DNA of 26,366 bases from Blastocladiella britannica (lineage: Eukaryota; Blastocladiomycota; Blastocladiomycetes; Blastocladiales; Blastocladiaceae), in contig MU624751.1 of the NCBI GenBank assembly GCA_025349905.2, forward strand, positions 1-26,366, in the 5' to 3' direction. Under the pieces are notes generated by a model. It saw only the letters and a program-made list of their open reading frames with translations, did no database searches and had not been told where the DNA came from. Each line of letters begins with the position of its first letter. The first letter of the stretch is position 1. Of the stretch, positions 18,828-26,366 are shown in pieces. A program made the position numbers and the translations under genes.

Positions 18828-21707
18828 TTATATTGCGAGATTGGCGGTCGCCAGCAACCCCTGATCCGTCCGCTCGTCGAGTTCCAGCAACAGCCCCACC
18901 AAACACGAGTCCACGCCCCCCGTCTCGTCCGTGAGTATGGTCGGGTGGTGCCGGGTCCCACACAACGGCATGATCAGCCGGTCCAGGTGCGCCAGGAATG
19001 CGTCCCACCGTTCCTGTACCGTTGACAGAACCGCCAGTTCGCATGCGAGGTCTTGGTTCGCGGGAGCCGAAAAGGATTTAGAGGTTCCTGGAGTGAGCGA
19101 TTTCTGTGTGTGCAAGTTAAACAGGTGAGTGTGACTTGACATGGGTCGGATCAGGCAAGTGTGAAGACAGAGAACGAACTCGAAAATCAGCAGCGCCAAT
19201 GCACACCACTACCACCCGCCGCGACCTTTCGGTCGTGGGCACCACTGCCGCCGCGTGCTCAATCGCTAACATGAACTGCGTGGTGCAGCACGGTGGTTTC
19301 CCGTCGTTATTGTTGTCCGGAACGGTCGTTGCGCTTACGTCAAAGTCAGCCAAGTCCAGCGCCACCACAAACAGATCGGCTAGTTCCAACTGTGTCGTTT
19401 TTGCTCAGTTGTCCATATGGGTTGGGTTCGAATATCAAAATGGAGTACCAGTTTTTGCGCATGTCCGGGAACACTCGACAGCGACATGAGCGCAAATGCC
19501 AGCTCGTTGCGCGACATGACGCGGGTCACCGGGCACCCGAACGCGTCGCCCAGCACCAGCTCGGCCAGCGAGTGCGGGTGCTGGTTCAAGTCGCTGACTT
19601 TGGGCCGCACCCGGCGTAGTGTACGCTCGCACCGGTCCAAGCAGCTAAAAAATCCCATGAATGAATGAGTCAACGACACAATAACACAAGATAACGGCAT
19701 ACTATGAAATCAGTCGCAGCCGGAACGGCAACATCGCCAGCACGTCCTTGAGCGGCGGGTCCGGGCACAAGTTTCGCGGCCACCCGCCCATGATCCGGTC
19801 CTGCCACGTGGCCGGCGACTCGAGAAACTGCGTCACCATGTCCCGCATGGCCCATGACTCCCACAGAGCCTTGATGGCGGCCATCACGTCGTCGGTGACC
19901 AGGACGCGGGTGGTGGGCGTGCGTTCCAAGTACGCTAGCGCTTGTGCGTGCGCCAGAATCACGTCGGCTAGTTCCAGGGCCGCTGGATCGTCTCCGTTCG
20001 CTATGGTTGCTACCGCTGATCCTCGCGGGGAAAGAGATGGGGAGGTAACGGATCCAGTGGCGGACTTGCGGTGCGCATCTCCAACCACCACATAGTTGGC
20101 GATGCTGGTATCGGATCCCAGTCCCAGGGACGCGTGTGACCGGGACACGGCCGCGGCCACCAGCGACAGTGCGCTCCCAGGAGACAGCTGCTGCGGCGAC
20201 CTCGCACCATTTCGTCCTCCACCGACGCCAACAGCTTGCAACGATCCCAGCAACGTCTCGTTGGTTCCAGCGACCGCGCCGCCGCCGCGCGGATTCAGCT
20301 TGATTGGACCGCCACCAATGTGTGCCGCCGAAGACGAAGCAGTATTTGTACCGGGCACTCGGAACCGCGCCAGCCGCAACCGTTTCGCAGCCGCCCGTAA
20401 CTCACGCGCCGATCCCATCTGGTGCCGCGACGCAGCACCGCCGCCAAACCATGGCGACCTCAACTCGCGCCACAGCGCCTGAATGCCCGCAATCGCCACC
20501 AGTTCCGCGACGGTCGCCAGTGTTCCGCGGTACTCGGCCATGATCCGCCCGACCACCGTGTGCTGGTCGACCGCAAGCCGCACCGCTGCCGGCATGCGCT
20601 GCATGACGGTGGTCACTGCGTGCGGGGACCCAGTGACTCCGACCAAGTGCTGGATGGCCCGAGCGTACTCGCGCAGCGCTTGGCGACGGCGCGCGTGCGC
20701 GCGCTCCTCGAGCTGGTACGCGTGGATGGCCAGCAGCGATCTCCATAAGAAACGGCTGAACTTGGACGCCACCGAGAACGTGGTCCAGAGCGAGGAGAGT
20801 TTCACGCCCGTGGACACAGTTCCAGTGTAGAATGCGCGAACCGCTTCGGCTCCCTGGGGTAAATCGACGGTGACCAGGTCTAAGAGCACGATTTGTGGGC
20901 TCACCAGAACGCTAACGGTATTGCTCTTGACCACAGCCGATACGTGCTGTTGCGAGAGGCCGATGAGCGGCAGAAAGAGCCCACTAAAGGACAGGAAGGC
21001 TTGTGGAATTAAACATTTCGTTAGAAGTTGTGGTGAATTGTACTTGAGCGAGTTATCGTACCATACTCCCATTTGGTGGATCCGCCAATCCGTCCACAGG
21101 TCACGATCAAGTGCAATCCGACCGCCAACCGAAGCGCTTCTTTGCAATATGCAGCGAAAAAGAACGCCAGCAAGATATCGTCAAAGACCAGCGACCCGTT
21201 GGTCCCCGCGAACCAAGGCCGATTTTGCTGATCACCATTTCCAAACCCATTATCGACAGGAGCAGCTAATATCGCACGGATCCGCGGCCCGCCCACGTCC
21301 CGCACAAACAGCGCGATTTGGATCTGGTTGGACCACCAGAATGCAAACAGGAGACAAAAAGTAGCGAAATGGAGCCGCGAGATTTCGCCCAATCGAGCGG
21401 GGGATACGGGGGTCGTAGATTGTCGGCGAATGAACCGGATAATGTGATCCACAATGCCCACTTGCTCGTCCTTGGGAGCGGGTACTGGCTCGGGATCTGC
21501 CGGTGGTTTGGTTGGTGCTGCTGTTGGTTTCACTTTTGACTTGCCCTCGTCGTCGTCGTCGTCGTCGTCGTCGTCTTTAGTAATTTTGTTGGCATTGTTA
21601 CCATCATCGTTAAGGTCGCCAGGATCGATTGCGCCAGTTGCTTCGCGGACAAGCAGTTGAGGTGGAGCACGTGAAGGAATGTTGTGGTGGGAACCAGGAT
21701 CGCCCAT
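18828..21707 (-). CDS. Membrane protein fused to a divergent G-alpha-like domain
   Basis: Predicted exons 21707-21062, 20999-19703, 19644-19449, 19389-19180 and 19103-18828 are all in phase, giving about 874 residues. The N-terminus is disordered with nine Asp in a row (45-53). Hydrophobic segments lie at about 108-131, 170-205, 216-232 and 243-260, so it is probably multi-pass. The C-terminal two thirds recall a heterotrimeric G-alpha in order: YRGTLATVAELVAIAGIQAL (about 370, alpha-A-like), VTDDVMAAIKALWESWAMRD (about 580, alpha-D-like), DRI and KDVL further on, FVVALDLADFD (about 722; G-alpha has VAL..YD), RVVVVCIGAAD (about 771, where NKxD should be) and TILTDETGGV (about 839, where TCAT should be). 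The GAGESGKST loop, DVGGQ and NKxD are not recognisable, so GTP binding is doubtful. About 160 low-complexity residues (395-560) are inserted in the helical domain. The G-alpha reading is a by-eye inference; the gene itself is well supported. Confidence 0.5.
21546..21577 (-). repeat. Asp-coding GTC/GAC trinucleotide run
   Basis: Uninterrupted CGT/GTC units on the plus strand encode nine consecutive Asp residues near the N-terminus of the G-alpha-like membrane protein. Pure trinucleotide runs like this are prone to length change. Confidence 0.85.
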
Positions 21708-21840
21708 TTCTGTTTGAGCGTTACTGTAAATGGAGGACCAATAATAGTTCTCGAGTATTTTATTATTGCATTGAGAAACGGGTACACGATCTGGGAATTT
21801 TTTTCGACTACCTTTGCACAATGACAAAGAAAGAAAATAT

Positions 21841-22845
21841 TCAAAAGTCCCTAGGCCGTTTGCGCGACGGCTCAGAGTCCATCCACGGGTACATGGGCAT
21901 CTTGGCTGCTGCCGCCGCGGCCGCTCTTGCAGATGCTGCTGCTTGTGCTTGAGCTTGAGCTTGTGCTTGTGTTGCCGTTGCCGTTGTTGACGTGGTCGTA
22001 GCACTAGAGAAACCGTTGCCCACACCAGGTGCACCGGCACCAAACATGCCAGGCGTTGGCGGCTGTGGAGGCGCCGTCGACAGGGATGCCGATCCCATGG
22101 ACGTGGTCAATGATGATGTGGTTGCAGAAGCAGTCGTGGTGGGTGGGGGCAACGCAAACGCCGGCATCGCCGGCATGGCCGACGATGGGCCAGTGCGCCC
22201 GAATTCTTGGTAGCGGTGGTACTGGCCGGGTAGTGCCAAGGTGGTTGTCTGGAATGCTGGGAACGGGTGCTGTTGTTGTCCTTGCTGTTGATGGGAATGC
22301 TGAGGTTGCTGATGCTGAGGGTGCTCGAGTCCATGCGCGGCCGCAACCATGACCGCGGCTGCCGAGTCGGCGTCCAGAACCGGTCGTTCCTCTTCTTCTT
22401 CAGCCGCGACACCGCTCGACACTTGCATAGCGGACGGCGAAGAGGCCGTGACGGTGCCAGGAGCAGCAGGTGCAGAGGCCGTGACAGGATCCATCTCGTC
22501 AGAAGCAGCGTCAGCGGCAGCCGCAGCGGCCAGCGAGGCCACGGCGTGCCGAACCAAGTCCAAGGGAACATAGACCCGGCCATTGGAAGTGACAGCAAGT
22601 GGGTGGTCGGCGGCGGCGTGAAGCGCGGCTTGTACATCGGCCATGCCACGCAAGTACCCGCGGGCGTGCGTGCGGCGTGGAGCGGCGACTGACTGCCGGT
22701 ACAGCTGGGCAAGGGCATTGGCGGCCACCTTGAACAGGGCCTGTGGGTCGTCAGGGCCATGACCAGGACCACCGGTCGTTGCAGATGTTGCCGTTGACGT
22801 TGTCCCAGGCATCAGCATTGGGGTCGAGGGCGGGAAATGGCTCAT
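21841..22845 (-). CDS. HAPSTR1/C16orf72-like protein
   Basis: Single exon, ATG 22845 to TGA 21841, 334 residues. Residues about 36-75 (ALFKVAANALAQLYRQSVAA, then a basic Arg/His stretch and a GYLRGMADVQAALH helix) resemble the conserved N-terminal block of human C16orf72/HAPSTR1, which has a similar Ala-rich ...NLYKESVDAHQRS segment. HAPSTR1 is a nuclear partner of the E3 ligase HUWE1 in stress responses. The rest is Ala-, Pro-, Gln- and His-rich and probably disordered, with a poly-Glu run, an Ala-Gln repeat and a poly-Ala run. It ends in the basic stretch SRKRPRDF, comparable to the basic C-terminus of the family. The gene lies 133 bases upstream of the G-alpha-like gene on the same strand. 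The match rests on one short block; an unrelated helical Ala-rich protein remains possible. Confidence 0.45.
   Translation of the reverse strand: MSHFPPSTPMLMPGTTSTATSATTGGPGHGPDDPQALFKVAANALAQLYRQSVAAPRRTHARGYLRGMADVQAALHAAADHPLAVTSNGRVYVPLDLVRHAVASLAAAAAADAASDEMDPVTASAPAAPGTVTASSPSAMQVSSGVAAEEEEERPVLDADSAAAVMVAAAHGLEHPQHQQPQHSHQQQGQQQHPFPAFQTTTLALPGQYHRYQEFGRTGPSSAMPAMPAFALPPPTTTASATTSSLTTSMGSASLSTAPPQPPTPGMFGAGAPGVGNGFSSATTTSTTATATQAQAQAQAQAAASARAAAAAAAKMPMYPWMDSEPSRKRPRDF
21926..21980 (-). repeat. Ala-Gln hexanucleotide repeat with poly-Ala
   Basis: GCTTGA/GCTTGT units on the plus strand encode alternating Ala-Gln (QAQAQAQAQ) followed by Ala-rich sequence near the C-terminus of the HAPSTR1-like protein. 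Confidence 0.8.
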
Positions 22846-22890
22846 TGTCGAATTTCGTTTAATTAAGAGGGTTATATACTCACTTAACGC

Positions 22891-23242
22891 TTACTCGGCA
22901 CTCTCCTCCTGGGCCTTGGCCTTGGTCCACGGGTCGAGCTGCTTGAGCTTGTTCTATTTTATTACATTCCATTAGAGTCATTCCTCCTCTACCATATGAA
23001 AATCTATACGAACGTTGCCAAAGAACGCAAGCTGCGTCGTCGCAAACGGAATCCCAATCAATAGCACCGCGCCGATCCGGAGCGTGCGCGCATTCAGCCG
23101 GAAGCTGCGGTCCAGGTTCTCGCGCATAAAGTTCCATGCCTCGATGGCGGGGTCAGCGTTGACACCTTTTAATTATGTTTTATTAGTTTCTCATCCCATG
23201 GTATATGGAAATTACAAACGTACGAGTACGTCCGGCGGCCAT
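22891..23242 (-). CDS. NDUFB4: NADH dehydrogenase (complex I) B15/NDUFB4-like subunit
   Basis: Exons 23242-23224, 23165-23014 and 22953-22891 encode about 77 residues. The protein has a short basic start (MAAGRTR), the block DPAIEAWNFMRENLDRSFRL, then RTLRIGAVLLIGIPFATTQL as a single membrane segment, and a short polar tail with LDPWTKAKA. The DPxxExWxxMRENxxxxF...RTxRI pattern is typical of the B15 (NDUFB4) accessory subunit of the complex I membrane arm in the mitochondrial inner membrane. The first exon holds only six codons plus one base. Presence of this subunit implies a complete complex I, unlike budding yeast. The short length and single membrane helix fit the family. Confidence 0.75.
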
Positions 23243-23319
23243 GATGAATGATAGTATAAGATATGTGAGTTGGTCGGCCGGTTGGTCGTAATTAGAAAAA
23301 AAGTGGAAAAAGAGAACTT

Positions 23320-24314
23320 CTACTCGTCAAAGTCCCATCGCCGCCGCTTCCGCCCTGGCCCACCACCACCACCACCACCACCACTGCTGCCACCAGGACG
23401 CTTTCGCCGAGCACCTCCACCGTCGTCGCCACCCATCAGGCCGCTCAGTCCCATCATCATTCCGGCCGCACCACCTCCACCGCCAGCACCCCCACCTCCA
23501 CCACGCAACATGGCCTCGGGATCCGTGAGCCCCGACACAAATAAGTCGAACGCATCGACTTCTTCGGCCGCGTCCCCTTCGTGTACCGGTGCCGGTGCTA
23601 CACGTCCAGCCGCAGACGCACCACCACTACGCGATGTGACTGACCCTGATGCACCTGCACCAGAAGCAGTACCAGCAGCAGAGGACCCCATCCGATCCGC
23701 AACCGCCCCGGCCTTGGCCAGTTCCAGGACATTGTCGGTGCGCGTCAGTTTCCGCGCTTCCGCCATTTGCCGCTCCTTTTCCAGCACCTCTTCCAGTCGC
23801 CCCAAGAGTAGGCGGTCGTGCCGGAGGGCGCGCCGTAGATCTTCGACCTGCATCTTGGTTTTGCTGGTCGACAGTCGTTGCGCTTGTGCCGCCTGTTACT
23901 ATTTTCACGTTAATGAACTTGGTTTGGATCCAATCGAAAGTATATGGCATTACCATGTCGTGTACAAACTCAAACATCATGTCCTCGAGCAAGCTAAGGG
24001 TAGCCGGGTCGGGTGCGACTTTTTCGGGGTCGCCGTGCGCGTAGAGCATTTCCTTGACTGTTTTTTTTATTTCAGCCTAATATCAATACCATTTCTAGCG
24101 CGATCAATTTGTTCTGCCTTAATTTCCGTGGTACGTGGCCGCGAGGGCATAAAGGCGACCAAGACGCACGTTCGGATTGAAAGAGTCCGCGGAAATGGGC
24201 CAGGGAGGTCTTGGTGCGGGAGCCAGGTCCTCCTGAAGATGGTTGTGTTGTAGTAGACGGCGCTACCGGCGCGTCTTCGTCCGAGCTCGGGGACCGTGCG
24301 CGTCGCGAGGCCAT
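23320..24314 (-). CDS. TAF13: TAF13, TFIID histone-fold subunit with Gly-rich tail
   Basis: TAF13 pairs with TAF11 through a histone fold in TFIID, the general transcription factor that recognises core promoters. Exons 24314-24170, 24057-23954 and 23892-23320 encode about 273 residues. After a Ser/Pro-rich, acidic start, the fold runs from about residue 41: FRGLFQSELKEMLYAHGDPE (rebuilt across intron 1), ATLSLLEDMMFEFVHDM, then TKMQVEDLRRALRHD with the RLLLGRLEEVL helix. These correspond to the ELRCMMYGFGD, DILEDLVIEFI and QVEDIVFLIRKDP segments of known TAF13. Family members are usually about 120-170 residues. Here an extra tail of about 130 residues is Ala/Gly/Ser-rich with two poly-Gly runs and ends in basic GRKRRRWDFDE, a possible nuclear localisation signal. 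The gene is divergent from the next gene. Confidence 0.88.
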
Positions 24315-24442
24315 GTTTTCTTGAATGATTTCTTACTTTGCGAAAGAGTTGCAACCGCAGGTGTGACCGTAAAGCCCACGGCTCAGAAAAATTCTCTCTC
24401 CCCGAAATTCGTTAACTACAATCCAGAAATTACAATACAATA
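24315..24442. promoter_or_regulatory. Bidirectional promoter region, TAF13 / DUF2039 gene
   Basis: Only 128 bases separate the two divergent start codons, so both promoters and leaders must fit here. The plus-strand leader is A-rich just before ATG 24443 (TACAATACAATA). No TATA box is obvious. Confidence 0.6.
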
Positions 24443-25327
24443 ATGGCGCAAAAGACCTCTACCGGCGCCCAAAAGAAGGGCCAAAAGTACCAAAACACCA
24501 CCGCATTCCGCCATAACAAGGCGTCGAAAAAGACAAAGGACATTTTGGCGCTGCCCGTACAGGGACTCTGTGCGCGGTGCTTTGAGATTGTGTACGAACG
24601 GTCTTTATATAAATTGAATGATGACTTGACTCAACATGTTTTGCAATGCAACAGCGAATGGCGGAAAAAGTTCCGCAAGTACAAGTCGCTGACGGCGCCC
24701 AAGAAATGGTATAATTTTTATGTTGTTGTTGGACTGCTGCCAAAAAATGGACTTAACGCTGGAAATGGTTTGGCAGTGTGACCTGCTCGCAAAAGACCGT
24801 CAAGGAAGCGTACCACATCATGTGCACTCCCTGTGCCACGTCCAAGGGCGTGTGTGCCAAGTGCAGCGAGGGCAAGGACATTGTTGACGGGTACCGTTAT
24901 TTTTCTTTCTTTACGTAATGCAAGTGATTCACCCAAAAAAGTAAATGTAAACAGAGTCAACACCGAGACCCCACAGGAACTGAACGCACGTCGGCAAGAG
25001 TACGATGCCCAGCTCAAGATGCTGACGGAGCGGCAACGGCGCACTTTCCTGCGCAAGATGGCGCGTGGGGAAGTCACCGAGGCTGATCTGCTGGCCATGG
25101 ACCTCAAGTCCAAGGACGAGGACATGTGGGGCTATTCGTCGGACGAGGACGAGTATGGCAGCGACAGTGATGATGCGGGTGATGAGGATGTGACGCCCAA
25201 GAAGGTTGCGTCTTCGTCCGCAGCTGGTGCAGCAGGGCCAACAAGGCGATCGGCGCCCACCGATGACGATGACGTACCGGATGATGAGGACGAGAGCGAG
25301 GAGGACGAGGAGAGCGACGAGGAATAA
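24443..25327 (+). CDS. DUF2039 / C9orf85-like zinc-binding-type protein
   Basis: Exons 24443-24591, 24655-24708, 24777-24890 and 24955-25327 give about 229 residues. The first 110 residues match the C9orf85 (DUF2039) pattern: a basic GQKYQNTTAFRHNK start, LCARCFEIVEWRKKFRKYK (rebuilt across intron 1), a KKCVTCSQKTVKEAYHIMC segment (rebuilt across intron 2) and TPCATSKGVCAKC. The four CxxC-type pairs suggest a zinc-binding fold; molecular function is unknown. The C-terminal half is a charged extension absent from the short animal protein: a helix with QEYDAQLKMLTERQRRTFLRK, then Asp/Glu/Ser-rich acidic tracts to the stop. The exon joins were chosen because they restore family motifs in phase. 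Likely nuclear or cytosolic. Confidence 0.87.
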
Positions 25328-25365
25328 AGCATGCAGCTCTTTAGCTGATCAAAACACAAAAAAAA

Positions 25366-26112
25366 ATGGGCAACGCGGCCTCCAAATCATCGCGCGCTCT
25401 GCGTCCACCCGTGCCCACTGGTGCGCCGCGACCAACACCTACTGCGACGCCCACGCCGACGCCGACGCCGACACCGACGCCGAAACCCGTGTCGCCTTTC
25501 CCGCCCGGCGCCCAGCTCCCACCCGGATGGAACCCGGACGCGCCGCGCGGCGAGCGGCGGCCCAAAGTCGCGTGGGAAATGGACATGTCGCAGAAGCCGC
25601 GGCCCGAGACCTTGGAGTTCCAGGCGCACGAGGACGTGAAAGCGCAGATGCTGGCCCGCGATTTCAAGCTGCACCTGGACAAGTCGACGGTACCTCCACT
25701 GACTCCGTCGTCGTCTGCGACGAGCACTGGTGAGCCGGTATGCATTGATTTTATGCGTCTCGATCACAATCTAACGCTAAAAGTATAGTCGGCCATTCCG
25801 GTCCTGGCGCGTCGCCGCCAACTGCTTCAGCAGCAACCACAAGAGTCTTCTTCGCCGGCAGCCCGCGTCCCGGGACTGCTCACGCTGGACCAAATGACCG
25901 CCGTGTGGACCGCACCGCCCGATGACGCGTCGATTGCCGCCCTGGCAGCCGAGTACCAAGTGGACGCGTCGGCGCTGCACGCCATGCGCAAGCACACAAG
26001 CCCGTTCCGCCAAGTTGTCTCTGGCCGCGAACGATTTGGCGTATGGGCAGGTACTGCTGCTGAGAACACGGGCGGCGATCGTCCTACCTCGTCATCGTCG
26101 AGCGCACGATAA
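25366..26112 (+). CDS. Probable N-myristoylated NDUFAF4-like complex I assembly factor
   Basis: Exons 25366-25737 and 25789-26112 give about 231 residues. The start MGNAASKSS fits the N-myristoylation consensus (Gly2, Ser6). A Thr-Pro repeat and a Pro-rich stretch follow (about residues 20-55). The middle helix (LEFQAHEDVKAQMLARDFKL) and the C-terminal part (GLLTLDQMTAVWTAPPDDAS, then AALAAEYQVDASALHAM and SPFRQV) resemble the order in NDUFAF4: an EVKGEIARKDEK-like helix, then a '...ALTLL...W(T)...I..EYQL...V..LLKYF' block. NDUFAF4 is a membrane-attached factor for assembly of complex I in mitochondria. The resemblance is moderate, so this is a tentative call. The intron has a CTAAC branch site. 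The stop lies 10 bases from the facing stop of the CHCH-like gene. Confidence 0.45.
25436..25494 (+). repeat. Thr-Pro hexanucleotide repeat
   Basis: About eight ACGCCS/ACACCG-type units (ACGCCGACGCCG) encode alternating Thr-Pro in the N-terminal linker of the NDUFAF4-like protein. Confidence 0.85.
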
Positions 26113-26122
26113 AATACAGCAT

Positions 26123-26299
26123 TTATTCATTCTTGGTTGCACTTGAACGGCCGCTTGGTGGTGCATCGCCACGACTGCGAGCGCTGCTGCACGCCGCCCG
26201 AAACTCGTCCCATTCCTTGCGACACTTGGACCGGTCGTTGTTGTTTTCGGCAAGGCACTTTTTCAGTGGCTCATAGTCGCACAGTGCACGGCTGCTCAT
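26123..26299 (-). CDS. Small CHCH-like cysteine-motif protein (may be 5' partial)
   Basis: From ATG 26299 to TAA 26123 the frame encodes 58 residues. The core is CDYEPLKKC, ten residues, then Cys, ten residues, then Cys (EWDEFRAAC): four cysteines in two helices separated by an Asn/Asp-rich turn. This resembles coiled-coil-helix (CHCH) proteins of the mitochondrial intermembrane space, which fold by Mia40-driven disulfide formation. The spacing (CX7C and CX10C) differs from the standard twin CX9C, so the subfamily is unclear. The same frame stays open upstream of 26299 to about 26335 and could join a further exon beyond the right edge. The tail is Ser/Arg-rich. Confidence 0.6.
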   Translation of the reverse strand: MSSRALCDYEPLKKCLAENNNDRSKCRKEWDEFRAACSSARSRGDAPPSGRSSATKNE

Positions 26300-26366
26300 T
26301 GAATTCGGCGGAATGGAACTATCACGGCTGCGCACTGAACAGAGTTTCGGATGCAGAAATCAGGGA

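Noticed and set aside
1..26366. Transposons, tRNA genes, rRNA, CRISPR arrays, bacterial-style operons or viral genes
   Set aside because: I saw no transposase or reverse transcriptase motif, no long terminal or inverted repeats, no tRNA cloverleaf, no spaced direct repeats, and the introns exclude a prokaryotic source.

Overview
The window is nuclear DNA from a fungus-like eukaryote. Genes are interrupted by many short introns (about 45 to 115 bases, GT donors such as GTACGT, GTGCGT or GTATGT, YAG/AAG acceptors, often T-rich with CTAAC or CTGAC branch motifs). Coding DNA is clearly more GC-rich than introns and intergenic DNA. The gene complement (SEC63 with a fungal-style acidic tail, PEX6, complex I components, a DUF2039/C9orf85-type protein, a HAPSTR1/C16orf72-like protein, an HSPA12-type Hsp70 and a class A GPCR-like locus) fits an early-diverging zoosporic fungus, perhaps Blastocladiomycota. 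That placement is inference; no rRNA or marker proves it. Exon joins were worked out by hand from reading-frame continuity, splice motifs and family patterns.

Layout. 1-1883 (+): SEC63, cut at the left edge. 1962-3102 (+): a damaged rhodopsin-family GPCR-like locus. 3077-3423 (-): small unknown membrane-type protein. 3424-4112: non-coding or uncertain low-complexity DNA. 4113-6993 (-): DDX42-type DEAD-box helicase, 8 exons. 7081-7521 (-): ribosomal stalk protein P1. 7880-8451 (+): cytochrome c oxidase subunit COX4/COX5B. 8704-11432 (+): HSPA12-type Hsp70 with a Gln-rich extension. 11600-15254 (+): PEX6. 15304-18705 (+): large low-complexity probable nuclear protein of unknown family. 18828-21707 (-): membrane-anchored protein whose C-terminal half looks like a very divergent heterotrimeric G-protein alpha subunit. 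21841-22845 (-): HAPSTR1-like protein. 22891-23242 (-): complex I B15/NDUFB4-like subunit. 23320-24314 (-): TAF13 with a long Gly-rich tail. 24443-25327 (+): DUF2039/C9orf85-like. 25366-26112 (+): probable myristoylated NDUFAF4-like assembly factor. 26123-26299 (-): small CHCH-like cysteine protein.

The genes are mostly unrelated housekeeping genes packed tightly: P1 and DDX42 are 87 bases apart, two convergent stop codons lie 10 bases apart, and two divergent pairs share 128- and 358-base promoter regions. Several products act in mitochondria (COX4, NDUFB4-like, NDUFAF4-like, CHCH protein), but nothing shows co-regulation. The two most unusual items are signalling-related: the decayed class A GPCR-like locus, and the G-alpha-like domain that has apparently lost its nucleotide-binding motifs and is fused to a multi-pass membrane region.
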